NCBI GenBank assembly: GCA_020637795.1
Contig: JACKJT010000002.1
Location: 1,090,247-1,154,246, forward strand
From: Hoeflea sp.
Lineage (GTDB): Bacteria > Pseudomonadota > Alphaproteobacteria > Rhizobiales > Rhizobiaceae
Length of the DNA: 64,000 nt
Direction of reading: 5' to 3'
Positions 43,174 to 51,927 of the stretch are shown here, piece by piece. The notes below the pieces were generated by a model. It saw only the letters and a program-made list of their open reading frames with translations, was not told the DNA's origin and ran no database searches. Made by a program: the position numbers and the translations under genes. Each line of letters begins with the position of its first letter. The first letter of the stretch is position 1.

Positions 43174-43890
43174 TTGAGCGCGAAGGTCAAAGGCGGGAAG
43201 TCCATTTACGGTGCATCGGTCGGCATCCTCATGCTGGACGCCCGGTTCCCGCGCATTCCCGGCGACATGGGCAATGCCACCACCTGGCCGTTCCCGGTGC
43301 TTTACCGCGTGGTCCGGAATGCCACTCCTGATCTCGTCGTCCGCAAGGGGGCCACCGGAACTCTCGACGCATTCATCGAGGCCGGCCGCGACCTGGTGCG
43401 CGACGGCGCCGACGGCATCACCACCAATTGCGGCTTCCTCTCCCTGTTCCAGGCGGAACTCTCGGACGCCCTGCGGGTGCCGGTGGCGACCTCGTCGCTG
43501 ATGCAGGTTGACCTAGTCAACCGGCTGCTGCCGCCGGGCAGACGCGCCGGCATCCTGACCATTTCGGCTTCGACGCTAACACCCCGGCATCTCGCCGCCG
43601 CCGGCGTCCCCGAATCCACGCCGGTCGGCTCCACCGAGGGCGGGCGCGAGTTCACGCGCGCAATCCTCGGCAACGAACTCGAGCTAAATGTCGAACTGGC
43701 CCGCCAGGACAACATCGAGGCAGCATTGGCGTTGTGCGCGAGCCATCCCGACATCGGCGCACTCGTGCTCGAATGCACCAACATGGTCCCCTATGCCGCC
43801 GACATCCGCGCCGCGACCGGCGTACCGGTGTTCTCCATCGAGACCTTCATCAGCTGGTTCCAGTCGAGCCTGGCGCCGCGCCGTTACTGA
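43174..43890 (+). CDS. Aspartate/glutamate racemase-family protein
   Basis: Cofactor-independent racemase/isomerase or decarboxylase-type enzyme, 238 residues. Two conserved Cys supply the acid-base pair: Cys86 in ITTNCGF and Cys201 in LVLECTNM. Start TTG 43174 is chosen because AAGGA lies 7 bp upstream and the first core strand (YGASVGILMLDARFPRIPGDMGNA) follows closely; a longer frame to 43036 overlaps the divergent ThDP operon promoter. Placed divergently from the ThDP/FAD/TRAP operon, it may interconvert enantiomers feeding the FAD enzyme. Maleate isomerase or arylmalonate decarboxylase-like activity is another possibility. Confidence 0.82.
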   Translation: MSAKVKGGKSIYGASVGILMLDARFPRIPGDMGNATTWPFPVLYRVVRNATPDLVVRKGATGTLDAFIEAGRDLVRDGADGITTNCGFLSLFQAELSDALRVPVATSSLMQVDLVNRLLPPGRRAGILTISASTLTPRHLAAAGVPESTPVGSTEGGREFTRAILGNELELNVELARQDNIEAALALCASHPDIGALVLECTNMVPYAADIRAATGVPVFSIETFISWFQSSLAPRRY

Positions 43891-44001
43891 TTGCAGCCGC
43901 CGGCCCTGGCGGCGTTTCGGGCCGACATCGACAAGTACGCCGAAGTCCAGCGCAGGACCATCCAGTTCGATTTCTGCCGGATTGCGGTTCGGCCAAGGTG
44001 A
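43891..44001 (+). pseudogene. Possible remnant coding segment after racemase-family gene
   Basis: Directly after the racemase stop, an open frame of 36 codons reads LQPPALAAFRADIDKYAEV followed by QRRTIQFDFCRIAVRPR and a stop. The third-position GC pattern looks coding. The segment FRADIDKY vaguely resembles the C-terminal end of solute-binding receptors, but no start codon with a ribosome site or upstream portion is present. It may be a decayed gene end; this is tentative. Confidence 0.25.
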
Positions 44002-44400
44002 TTCTCCGGCAAGCCCATGTAAAAGCCCCGCGCCGCATCCTAAAGTCTAAAGCGATGGCAATTACTCGATGACGCGACGGATGATCGGGCGGTTGCAACC
44101 GCTCCCGGCGGAAAATTCCGAAACTCGGTTAAAACAGCGGCCGGTTCCGGTCCGATGGTCCAAATCCGTACCGGCCAAGCGAAATACGGTGCCTTTCGAG
44201 GTCCTTTCAGCCCCGCCAGAGCCTGGTTCCGAACCTCAGCTGAATACGTGCCTCAGGCCATGTCGGGCTATGGATTGCATGAATATACAATAGTCTAATG
44301 GCATCGGAACGCGGGTCATGTTTGTCTTAAGACTGCTATTCGCGTAGCTATGGCGGCAAGACTGGGAGGTTTTGCCCATTCCACTCCAGGGAGGATTTTT
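44002..44400. other. Non-coding region upstream of the branched-chain-type ABC operon
   Basis: No gene is supported in these 399 bases. The region is relatively AT-rich at 44275-44345, with TTGCAT...TATACAATAGTCTAAT and TTGTCTTAAGACTGC stretches that could be promoter elements for the binding-protein gene at 44401. The ribosome site GGGAGGA lies at 44390-44396. No riboswitch is recognised. Confidence 0.4.
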
Positions 44401-45744
44401 ATGTCAAAGTTTCAGATCAATCGTCGTTCGCTGATCAAGTCAGGCGCTGCCATCGGCGCCGGCCTTGCCCTGCCAACGATCTTCACCAGCTCGGCTCGGG
44501 CGTATCTGAATGAGCCGAAGGGCGACACCGTCACCCTCGGCTTCAACGTTCCGCAGACCGGCCCCTATGCCGACGAAGGCCTGGATGAATTGCGCGCCCA
44601 GGAACTGGCTGTCCAGCACCTCAACGGCGAAGGCGATGGCGGCATGCTCAACACCTTCTCGTCGAAGGCTCTGAAGGGCAACGGCATCCTCGGCAAGAAG
44701 GTCCAGTTCGTCACCGGCGACACCCAGACCAAGTCTGACGCTGCCCGTGCATCGGCCAAGTCGATGATCGAAAAAGACGGCGCCATCATGATCAACGGCG
44801 GCTCGTCCTCGGGCGTGGCCGTGGCCGTGCAGGGTCTCTGCCAGGAAGCCGGCGTGATCTTCATGGCCGGCCTGACCCACTCCAACGACACCACCGGCAA
44901 GGACAAGAAGGCGAACGGCTTCCGTCACTTCTTCAACGCCTACATGTCGGGTGCTGCTCTCGCTCCGGTGCTGGCAAAGGCTTACGGCACCGATCGCCGC
45001 GCCTACCACCTGACCGCAGACTACACCTGGGGCTGGACGCAGCAGGAATCGATCGCGACCGCGACCGAAGCCATGGGCTGGGAAACCGTCAACAACGTGC
45101 TCACGCCGCTGGCTTCGACCGACTTCTCGTCCTACATCGCTCCGGTCCTCAACTCCGGCGCCGACGTGCTGATCCTGAACCACTACGGCGGCAACATGGT
45201 CAACTCGCTGACCAATGCCGTTCAGTTCGGCCTGCGTGACAAGATGGTCAACGGCAAGCAGTTCGAAATCATCGTTCCGCTCTACTCCGAGCTGATGGCG
45301 GCCGGTGCGGGCGCCAACGTGCGCGGCGTGTATGGCTCGATGAACTGGAACTGGCAGCTGCAGGACGAAGGCTCCAAGGCCTTTGTGAAGTCCTTCGGCG
45401 AGAAGTACGGCCGTCCGCCTTCGAACTCGGCGCACACCTGCTACGTCCAGACTCTGCTTTATGCGGATGCTGTCGAGCGGGCCGGCACCTTTGATCCTTG
45501 CGGCGTTGTCGAAGCCCTCGAAGGTTTCGAATTCGACGGCATGGGCAATGGTCCGACCCTCTACCGCGCCGACGACCACCAGTGCTTCAAGGACGTGCTG
45601 GTCATGAAGGGCGCCGACAACCCGACCAACGAGTACGACACGCTGGAAATCGTCGAAGTGACGCCGCGTGCACAGGTCGAATACGCTCCGGATCACCCGA
45701 TGTTTGCCGGTGGCGATCTCGGCAAGTGCAATTCGGGCGCATAA
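44401..45744 (+). CDS. Branched-chain amino acid-type ABC substrate-binding protein with Tat-like signal
   Basis: Periplasmic receptor of a LivK/UrtA-like importer, 447 residues. ATG 44401 with GGGAGGA upstream gives the N-terminus MSKFQINRRSLIKSGAAIG, a twin-arginine-like signal ending ARA, followed by the type I fold (VTLGFNVPQTGPYADEGLDELRAQELAVQHLNG). Codon usage is strongly biased, suggesting high expression. The ligand is unknown; amides, urea-like compounds or aromatic acids are possible. A GC hairpin separates it from the permease genes. First gene of a five-gene operon. Confidence 0.88.
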   Translation: MSKFQINRRSLIKSGAAIGAGLALPTIFTSSARAYLNEPKGDTVTLGFNVPQTGPYADEGLDELRAQELAVQHLNGEGDGGMLNTFSSKALKGNGILGKKVQFVTGDTQTKSDAARASAKSMIEKDGAIMINGGSSSGVAVAVQGLCQEAGVIFMAGLTHSNDTTGKDKKANGFRHFFNAYMSGAALAPVLAKAYGTDRRAYHLTADYTWGWTQQESIATATEAMGWETVNNVLTPLASTDFSSYIAPVLNSGADVLILNHYGGNMVNSLTNAVQFGLRDKMVNGKQFEIIVPLYSELMAAGAGANVRGVYGSMNWNWQLQDEGSKAFVKSFGEKYGRPPSNSAHTCYVQTLLYADAVERAGTFDPCGVVEALEGFEFDGMGNGPTLYRADDHQCFKDVLVMKGADNPTNEYDTLEIVEVTPRAQVEYAPDHPMFAGGDLGKCNSGA

Positions 45745-45760
45745 GCCACTCCACAAGTTT

Positions 45761-45789
45761 GCCGCGCCGCCTCCGGGCGGCGCGGCTTT
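45761..45789 (+). terminator. Attenuating hairpin after the binding-protein gene
   Basis: A perfect 11-bp GC stem (45761-45771 with 45776-45786, loop TCCG) followed by TTT lies 16 bp after the binding-protein stop and 65 bp before the LivH-type gene. With its short U tract it should terminate or protect the mRNA partially, giving high binding-protein expression. The same design occurs at 39032-39063. Confidence 0.75.
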
Positions 45790-45854
45790 CTACTTGAATT
45801 GGGACTAGAGCCGTCGCGCCTCTCGCGCGCGGTTTTATCGATGCGGGCTTCACT

Positions 45855-46886
45855 ATGGACGCAATCATTCTCCAGGTTCTGAACGGTCTCGACAAAGGCA
45901 GCGCCTATGCCCTGATCGCGCTCGGACTGACACTCATTTTCGGCACCCTGGGCGTGGTCAACTTCGCCCACGGCGCCTTGTTCATGCTCGGCTCCTTCTG
46001 TGCCGTCACGCTTCAGAAACTCCTGTCGCTGTCCTTCACGGTAGAGGATCCGACCCAGAAGGACTTTCTGGGCAACCCCCTGAAAGTCGACACGCCCTAC
46101 ATCGTCAGCTGGTTCGGCGATGCGACCGGCAACGCCATTCTCAATTGGTCCGTCCCGCTGGCCATATTGTTTGCCATTCCCGTCATGCTGCTGGTCGGCT
46201 ATGTGATGGAACGCGGCCTGATCAAGCATTTCTACAAGCGCCCCCATGCGGATCAGATCCTCGTCACCTTCGGCCTCGCCATCGTCATCCAGGAAATCGT
46301 CAAATATTTCTACGGCGCCAATCCAATCCCGACCCCCGCACCTGACGTATTCCGCGGGTCGGTAGACTTCGGTGTGATGATTGGCTTCGCCCAGAACGAG
46401 ATCATCTACCCCTACTGGCGGCTTGTGTACTTCCTGTTTTCAGCCGTGATCATCGGTGCTGTTTTCGCCTTCCTGCGCTTCACCACCTTCGGCATGGTGG
46501 TCCGGGCCGGCATGGCCGACCGCGAGACCGTCGGCCTGCTCGGCATCAACATCGACAAGCGCTTCACCATCATGTTTGGAATCGCCGCCGCCGTGGCCGG
46601 ACTTGCCGGTGTGATGTATGCACCGATCAATTCGCCGAACTACCACATGGGCATGGATTTCCTTGTGCTTTCCTTCGTCGTGGTTGTTGTCGGCGGCATG
46701 GGCTCGCTACCCGGCGCTGTCCTGGCCGGTTTCCTCCTTGGCATTCTCGAGAGCTTCGCCTCGATGAACGAAGTCAAGTCGATCATTCCGGGCATCGACC
46801 AAATCATCATCTATCTTGTTGCAATCATCATCCTTTTGACCCGCCCGCGCGGTCTTATGGGTCGCAAAGGCGTGATGGAGGAATAA
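45855..46886 (+). CDS. Branched-chain amino acid-type ABC permease (LivH)
   Basis: Inner-membrane permease of 343 residues with the LivH signature GLDKGSAYALIALGLTLIFGTLGVVNFAHGALFMLGSF and a C-terminal VVVVVGGMGSLPGAVLAGFLLGILES. There is an extra-long periplasmic loop (about 55-95, FTVEDPTQKDFLGNPLKVDTPYIVSWFGDATG) that classic LivH lacks, often seen in amide or aromatic-compound importers. LivM begins 3 bp downstream. Confidence 0.92.
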   Translation: MDAIILQVLNGLDKGSAYALIALGLTLIFGTLGVVNFAHGALFMLGSFCAVTLQKLLSLSFTVEDPTQKDFLGNPLKVDTPYIVSWFGDATGNAILNWSVPLAILFAIPVMLLVGYVMERGLIKHFYKRPHADQILVTFGLAIVIQEIVKYFYGANPIPTPAPDVFRGSVDFGVMIGFAQNEIIYPYWRLVYFLFSAVIIGAVFAFLRFTTFGMVVRAGMADRETVGLLGINIDKRFTIMFGIAAAVAGLAGVMYAPINSPNYHMGMDFLVLSFVVVVVGGMGSLPGAVLAGFLLGILESFASMNEVKSIIPGIDQIIIYLVAIIILLTRPRGLMGRKGVMEE

Positions 46887-46889
46887 TCC

Positions 46890-48095
46890 ATGCTGGGTCT
46901 GAGTAAGAAAGACACTACCTTTCTCCTCGTCGTTATTTTTCTGACGTTGGCGACACCTATTCTGCTTCAGCCGTTCCCCGAGAACTCGGCGCTGGCGCAG
47001 TTCAACGCCGGGTATCCGGATCTGATGCAACGCTTCGCGATCTTTGGAATTTTCGCGATCGGCTTCAACATCCTCTTCGGTTTGACCGGCTACCTTTCCT
47101 TCGGCCATGCCGCTTTCCTGGGTGTCGGGTCCTACTCCGTCGTCTGGATGTACAAGCTGCTGAACTATAATGTCCTGCCGGGCCTCGTCCTTGCCATTGT
47201 CATGTCCGGTCTGTTTGCCCTGTTCATCGGCTACATCTCGCTGCGCCGCTCGGGGATCTACTTCTCGATCCTCACGCTGGCATTTGCCCAGATGTCATTT
47301 AACCTTGCCTACTCGGTACTGACGCCGCTCACCAACGGCGAAACCGGCCTGCAGGTCTACAACAACGACCCGCAGGTGCTGATGAGCGAGGGGAGCCCGA
47401 CCTCGCCGCACTTCTTCGGCATCGTCATGAACGAAGCCACCAAGGTGGATGTCGGCGGTTGGCAGTTCACGTTCAGCAACGGTTATTACTTCTGCGCCAT
47501 CATCGCCATCATTGTGTTCTATCTGTCGCTGCGGATCTTCCGTTCGCCATTCGGCATTATGCTGCGTGCGATCAAGACCAACCAGACCCGGATGAACTAC
47601 ACCGGCCTCAACCCGCGTCCCTACACGCTGGCTGCCTTCGTCATCTCCGGGATGTACGCAGGCTTGGCCGGCGGACTGCTTGCCGCAATGGATCCGCTCG
47701 CCGGCGCCGAGCGCATGCAGTGGACCGCATCGGGTGAAGTGGTGCTGATGACGATCCTCGGCGGTGCTGGCACCCTGATGGGTCCGGTGCTCGGCGCGGG
47801 CTTCATCAAGTACTTCGAGAACATTTTCTCGAAGATCAACGACAGCATCCTGCACAGCTGGTTCTCTGCCCTGCCCGATGGGCTGGAAGACTTCGTCGTC
47901 TTCGTCTTCCATCCCTTCATCGGCAAGGGCTGGCACCTGACGCTCGGTCTGCTGTTCATGCTGGTCGTCATCTTCCTGCCCGGGGGCCTGATCGAAGGAG
48001 GAAACCGGATCTGGAACGTGATTTCCGGCAAGAACCGCAAGAAGAAGCGCGACGAAGCCGCGCATCACCCGAAGCCAACCAGCCACGTCAACTGA
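46890..48095 (+). CDS. Branched-chain amino acid-type ABC permease (LivM)
   Basis: Second permease, 401 residues, with FGIFAIGFNILFGLTGYLSFGHAAFLGVGSYS, GYISLRRSGIYFSILTLAFAQM and TILGGAGTLMGPVLGAGFIKYFEN, all typical of LivM. A central periplasmic insert (about 150-195) and a basic cytoplasmic tail (GKNRKKKRDEAAHHPKPT) are notable. GGAGGAA precedes the ATG. It forms the heterodimer channel with the LivH-type subunit. Confidence 0.92.
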   Translation: MLGLSKKDTTFLLVVIFLTLATPILLQPFPENSALAQFNAGYPDLMQRFAIFGIFAIGFNILFGLTGYLSFGHAAFLGVGSYSVVWMYKLLNYNVLPGLVLAIVMSGLFALFIGYISLRRSGIYFSILTLAFAQMSFNLAYSVLTPLTNGETGLQVYNNDPQVLMSEGSPTSPHFFGIVMNEATKVDVGGWQFTFSNGYYFCAIIAIIVFYLSLRIFRSPFGIMLRAIKTNQTRMNYTGLNPRPYTLAAFVISGMYAGLAGGLLAAMDPLAGAERMQWTASGEVVLMTILGGAGTLMGPVLGAGFIKYFENIFSKINDSILHSWFSALPDGLEDFVVFVFHPFIGKGWHLTLGLLFMLVVIFLPGGLIEGGNRIWNVISGKNRKKKRDEAAHHPKPTSHVN

Positions 48096-48113
48096 TCCGC
48101 GGAGATATCAGAT

Positions 48114-48872
48114 ATGGGAATTCTTGAAGTCTCTAACGTCAACAAGCGGTTTGGTGGCCTGCAGGCGCTTGGCAATGTCAATCTCGACGTTGCCAAGGGC
48201 ACCGTCCACGCCATCATCGGCCCCAACGGCGCCGGCAAGTCGACCCTGCTCAACGTCTTGGTCGGCAAACTGGTACCAGACACCGGCACAGTGTTGTTCA
48301 ACGGCACTTCGGTTCTGGGTCTCAAGCCTTTCGAGATCAATCAGCTGGGCATCTCCCGGGTCTTCCAGACCCCGGAAATCTTCAGCGATCTCTCGGTTTT
48401 CGAAAACATGCTGATCCCCTGCTTCGCCAAGCGCGACGGCTCCTTCCGCATGCATGCGCTGGAATCGATAGCCTCCGAAAAGGACATCATCGAGAAGGCC
48501 GAGCACATGCTGGCCGAGGTAAACATGGCCGACAAGCGGCACATGACGGCAAGCTCGCTGTCGCGTGGTGACAAGCGACGCCTGGAGATGGCGATGTGCC
48601 TGGTGCAGGAACCCAAGCTGCTGCTGCTCGACGAACCGACGGCAGGCATGGCGCGGGCCGACACCAACAACACCATCGACCTGCTCAACCAGATCCATGA
48701 CAGCCGCGAGATCACCATGGTGATCATCGAGCACGATATGCACGTCGTCTTCTCGCTGGCAAAGCGCATCACGGTGCTGGCACAGGGCACACCGCTGGTC
48801 GAGGACACCCCTGACAACATCAAGGGACATCCGAAAGTCAAGGAAGCCTATCTGGGAGAGGCCGCAGCATGA
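48114..48872 (+). CDS. Branched-chain amino acid-type ABC ATPase (LivG)
   Basis: ATPase of 252 residues with Walker A GPNGAGKST, LivG-type SRVFQTPEIFSDLSVFENML, signature region SSLSRGDKRRLEMAMCLVQEPKLLLLDEPTAGM and H-loop MVIIEHDMHVVFSLAKRITVLAQG. The signature reads LSRGDKRR rather than LSGGxQR, a variant in the second Gly. GGAGA lies upstream. The gene overlaps LivF by four bases (ATGA). Confidence 0.92.
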   Translation: MGILEVSNVNKRFGGLQALGNVNLDVAKGTVHAIIGPNGAGKSTLLNVLVGKLVPDTGTVLFNGTSVLGLKPFEINQLGISRVFQTPEIFSDLSVFENMLIPCFAKRDGSFRMHALESIASEKDIIEKAEHMLAEVNMADKRHMTASSLSRGDKRRLEMAMCLVQEPKLLLLDEPTAGMARADTNNTIDLLNQIHDSREITMVIIEHDMHVVFSLAKRITVLAQGTPLVEDTPDNIKGHPKVKEAYLGEAAA

Positions 48873-49657
48873 GCCAGCTCGAACTCGACAAGGGCGTTGC
48901 AAACAACGACCGCCCCGATTTCTCGAAAAACGCCAACCACGCCGCGACCGCACCGGCTTTTCTCGCGGTGCACGACATCCACGCCTACTACGGCGAGAGC
49001 TATATCGTGCAGGGCGTCAGCTTCAACGTCCATGAGGGCGAGATTCTCGCCCTGCTCGGCCGCAACGGCGCCGGCAAGACCTCGACGCTGCGTGCCATCG
49101 CACAGATCGGCTCTCCGCTGATGACCCACGGCGAAGTCTGGCTCGATCACCAGCCGCTGCACCGGATGAGCTCGCACGAGGCGTCTCGTGCAGGCCTGTC
49201 CCTGGTTCCGGAAGATCGCCGCATCATTCCCGGGCTGACGGTCGAGGAAAACATCCAGCTGGCCCAGATCGCGCCGCCGATCGGCTGGTCGGTGGAACGC
49301 ATCTATGAGCTGTTCCCGCGTCTCGGCGAACGCCGCAAGCAGGAGGGTGTGACGCTTTCGGGCGGAGAACAGCAGATGCTGTCGATCGGCCGGGCGCTGG
49401 CCCGCGACATCAAGGTTCTTCTCCTCGACGAGCCTTATGAAGGTCTCGCGCCGGTGATCGTTGACGAGATCGAGAAGACCCTCAACATCATCAAGCAGCA
49501 GGGCATCACCACGATCCTGGTCGAGCAGAACGCCGTGCGCGCCCTCAAGCTCGCTGATCGCGCGGTGATTCTCGAATCCGGCGGGGTCGTGTATGACGGC
49601 ACCGCCAAGGAAGTGCTGGAGAACGAGCAGCTGCGCCACGATTACCTGGCGATCTAG
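48869..49657 (+). CDS. Branched-chain amino acid-type ABC ATPase (LivF)
   Basis: Second ATPase, 262 residues. A 30-residue variable N-terminus precedes the LivF domain VHDIHAYYGESYIVQGVSFNVHEGEILALLGRNGAGKTS. Other motifs are LVPEDRRIIPGLTVEENI, signature LSGGEQQMLSIGRALA and LLLDEPYEGLAPVIVDEI. Last gene of the importer operon, ending just before a bidirectional-looking hairpin. Confidence 0.93.
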   Translation: MSQLELDKGVANNDRPDFSKNANHAATAPAFLAVHDIHAYYGESYIVQGVSFNVHEGEILALLGRNGAGKTSTLRAIAQIGSPLMTHGEVWLDHQPLHRMSSHEASRAGLSLVPEDRRIIPGLTVEENIQLAQIAPPIGWSVERIYELFPRLGERRKQEGVTLSGGEQQMLSIGRALARDIKVLLLDEPYEGLAPVIVDEIEKTLNIIKQQGITTILVEQNAVRALKLADRAVILESGGVVYDGTAKEVLENEQLRHDYLAI

Positions 49658-49684
49658 GCTTTCCAACCGCTTGATTGCTCACAC

Positions 49685-49719
49685 AAAACATTCCGGCAGG
49701 AATCACATCTGCCGGAATG
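49685..49719 (-). terminator. Terminator between LivF operon and thioredoxin gene
   Basis: A perfect 11-bp inverted repeat CATTCCGGCAG (49689-49699)/CTGCCGGAATG (49709-49719) with 9-nt loop. On the minus strand it is followed by TTTTG, 12 bp after the thioredoxin-like stop, so it is a good terminator in that direction. It may also stop transcription from the LivF side. Confidence 0.8.
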
Positions 49720-49730
49720 CCTGGAGCAGA

Positions 49731-49958
49731 TCACAATAGCTTAGCGATATCCTCAGCCGTCAGAACCTTGCCGACCGAGACCAGCTTCTCGTCGATGACG
49801 AGGCCGGGGGTGGACATGACGCCGTATCCGGCGATCTCTGCAAAATCCGTGACTTTGACAATCTCCGCCTGCTTGCCAGCCGCTTCAGCCGCGGCTCTTG
49901 CGTTTTCGCCCAGTGCCACGCATTTCTTGCAGCCCGATCCGAGGATCTTGATGATCAT
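49731..49958 (-). CDS. Small thioredoxin-fold protein (redox-active disulfide protein 2 type)
   Basis: A 75-residue thioredoxin/glutaredoxin-like protein with the redox pair Cys10-Lys-Lys-Cys13 in ILGSGCKKCVALGENARAAA, and the cis-Pro strand GVMSTPGLVIDEKLVSVGKVLTAEDI. Such mini-thioredoxins are commonly encoded beside ArsP-like permeases, as here (13 bp downstream). It probably reduces a substrate or a cysteine of the permease; the function is not established. Confidence 0.88.
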   Translation of the reverse strand: MIIKILGSGCKKCVALGENARAAAEAAGKQAEIVKVTDFAEIAGYGVMSTPGLVIDEKLVSVGKVLTAEDIAKLL

Positions 49959-49971
49959 GGATATACCCCTT

Positions 49972-50970
49972 TCATATGAACCAGTCGGTAATGACGTTGA
50001 ACGTGAATCCGATGCCGAGGATCCCGCCCGTCACCACGGTTAGAAACAGCAGCATGAGCGGCATCTTGATGACCCGCTTGAGCATGATGATCGAAGGCAG
50101 AGAAAGCGCCGTAACCGCCATCATGAAGGCCAGCACCGTGCCGAGGCCGACGCCCTTGCCGACAAGCGCCTCGGCAATGGGCAACGTTCCGAAGATATCG
50201 GCATACATCGGGATGCCGACCAGCGTCGCCACCGGCACCGACCACCAATTGTCCTGGCCGATGAGCGCCGTAATGATCTCCCCCGGCACCCAATTGTGGA
50301 TCGCTGCACCGATTCCGACGCCAATCAGCACGTAAGGCCAGACCCGGTGGACAATCTCGACCACCTGATCGCGGGAAAAGCTCAGCCGCTCGCTCCGGGT
50401 CATGGCATGATCACTGTCCTGCACCGGAACGCTATGGACAAATTCAGCCACCTGTTTCTCCATCCCTGCCCTGCCGATCAGCGTGCCACCCACCACCGCA
50501 ACCACCAGCCCGACAACCACATAGGTCAGCGCAATCGGCCAGCTGAAGATCGATGCCAGCAGGATGACCGATGCCAGATCGACGAGCGGTGACGAGATCA
50601 GGAATGAAAATGTGATTGCCAAAGGCAGGCCCGCAGCTGTGAAGCCTATGAATATCGGGATCGACGAGCACGAGCAGAACGGTGTGACCGGGCCCAGAAG
50701 CGCCGCGAGTGTGTTGGCCCAGATGCCCGACCGTCCACCAAGAATGCGCCGGGTGCGTTCGGGCGGAAAGAAGCTTTGAACATAGGAAATCGCGAAGATC
50801 AGCACCGAAAGCAGGATGAAGATCTTGATCACGTCGTAGACGAAAAACTGCACCGAGCCGCCAAGCCGCGACGTCGGGTCGAGGCCCGCCGCCGACACAC
50901 CGGCGGTCACCAGATCTGCCAGCCACTGCATGCGCAAAAGCTGGTCGTTCAACCAGCCGAAGATATTCAT
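49972..50970 (-). CDS. ArsP-like permease (DUF318 family)
   Basis: Eight-helix membrane permease of 332 residues, PF03773 family; characterised members export methylated or organic arsenicals. The conserved GPVTPFCSCSSIPIFIGFTAAGLPLA gives Cys99 and Cys101, and the second half has LVGIPMYADIFGTLPIAEALVGKGVGLGTVLAFMMAVTALSLPSIIMLK. An ArsR-type regulator often precedes it, but none is seen; 231 bp upstream hold only weak frames. The substrate here is unconfirmed. Confidence 0.85.
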   Translation of the reverse strand: MNIFGWLNDQLLRMQWLADLVTAGVSAAGLDPTSRLGGSVQFFVYDVIKIFILLSVLIFAISYVQSFFPPERTRRILGGRSGIWANTLAALLGPVTPFCSCSSIPIFIGFTAAGLPLAITFSFLISSPLVDLASVILLASIFSWPIALTYVVVGLVVAVVGGTLIGRAGMEKQVAEFVHSVPVQDSDHAMTRSERLSFSRDQVVEIVHRVWPYVLIGVGIGAAIHNWVPGEIITALIGQDNWWSVPVATLVGIPMYADIFGTLPIAEALVGKGVGLGTVLAFMMAVTALSLPSIIMLKRVIKMPLMLLFLTVVTGGILGIGFTFNVITDWFI

Positions 50971-51201
50971 GCTCCGGGTTCCTCACTCACCACTGCATCG
51001 AGAGCCGGACTGGGGCTCCAAGACATGCGGGAAATCCGGCAAGTCCAGCCAGCCTCAACTCAGCCCCATCTGCGCATGAGCAGGCAGGACTGCCAATGAT
51101 GTCGATCAATGTGGAACAGCTATGCCAATCGTCGGCGACGCTGGCGTGCATTTCATCCCTTGTCCCGGCCGCGGCAGGATCACTCGTCCAGGCTGCTCGC
51201 C

Positions 51202-51927
51202 CTACAGGTTGATCATGCCGATGCTGGTGCCGCCGCAGACATAGAGCGTCTGCCCGGTGACAAAGCTGCTCGCCGGATCGCAGAAGAACAGGAAGGCGTT
51301 GCTGACATCGTCGACCGATCCCAGCCGCCCGACCGGGATCCTGTTGGCAAGATCCGCTTCGCGGTCGCTGCCCTTCGGGATGATGCCCCAGAAATTGTCG
51401 GTCTGGATCGGGCCGGGCGCCACCACATTGACGGTGATGCCATGCGGCGCCAGCTCCAGCGCCCAGGTCCGGGCCATGCCGATCATCCCCGCCTTGGTGG
51501 CCGAGTAGGCCGTCCGCGTCGGCACGCCAAGCGCCGCGCGGGAGCCGTTGAACATCACCCGGCCGAATTTCTTCGCCTTCATCGCCGGCAGGAAGCCCTG
51601 CAGCAGCGTCAGCGCCGAGCCCAGATGCAATTGCGCCAGCCCGGTGATGTCCTTCGGCTTTGCCTCTTCCACAAGGTTGGGCCAGATCAGCCCGGCATTG
51701 TGGACGAAATGCGTAACCTCGTGATCGGCGACGATGCGATCGGTAGCGGCTTTCACCGCCTCCGCATCCAGCAGATCGCATTCCAGGCTGACGAGCCGCT
51801 CGTGCTCCCACTCGGGCGCATTGCGCGACAGGTTGATCACCGTGTAGCCGCGCGCGAGCAGTTTGCCGGCCAGATCCGCGCCGATCCCCTTGGACGCGCC
51901 GGTGATAACAGCGGTGTACTCGCTCAT
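51202..51927 (-). CDS. Short-chain dehydrogenase/reductase
   Basis: Classical SDR of 241 residues with cofactor motif TGASKGIG, NAG (HNAGLIWPN), catalytic Ser in FNGSRAALG and the YSATKAG motif (Tyr-x3-Lys). The C-terminus is VTGQTLYVCGGTSIGMINL. ATG 51927 overlaps the cyclase-family stop by four bases (ATGA); the longer frame to 52065 lies inside that gene. It is last in the Rieske operon. In the proposed indole-acetate route it would oxidise the cis-dihydrodiol (hemiaminal) product to dioxindole-3-acetate, or oxidise dioxindole to isatin. Confidence 0.88.
   Translation of the reverse strand: MSEYTAVITGASKGIGADLAGKLLARGYTVINLSRNAPEWEHERLVSLECDLLDAEAVKAATDRIVADHEVTHFVHNAGLIWPNLVEEAKPKDITGLAQLHLGSALTLLQGFLPAMKAKKFGRVMFNGSRAALGVPTRTAYSATKAGMIGMARTWALELAPHGITVNVVAPGPIQTDNFWGIIPKGSDREADLANRIPVGRLGSVDDVSNAFLFFCDPASSFVTGQTLYVCGGTSIGMINL

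Noticed and set aside
44401..49657. Calling the LivKHMGF-type operon the urea transporter UrtABCDE
   Set aside because: No urease genes are nearby, and the binding protein lacks recognisable UrtA features; the substrate is left open.
50982..51151. 54-codon minus-strand frame before the ArsP-like gene, considered as a missing ArsR-type regulator
   Set aside because: Too short, no helix-turn-helix, no ribosome site; the Cys residues look accidental.
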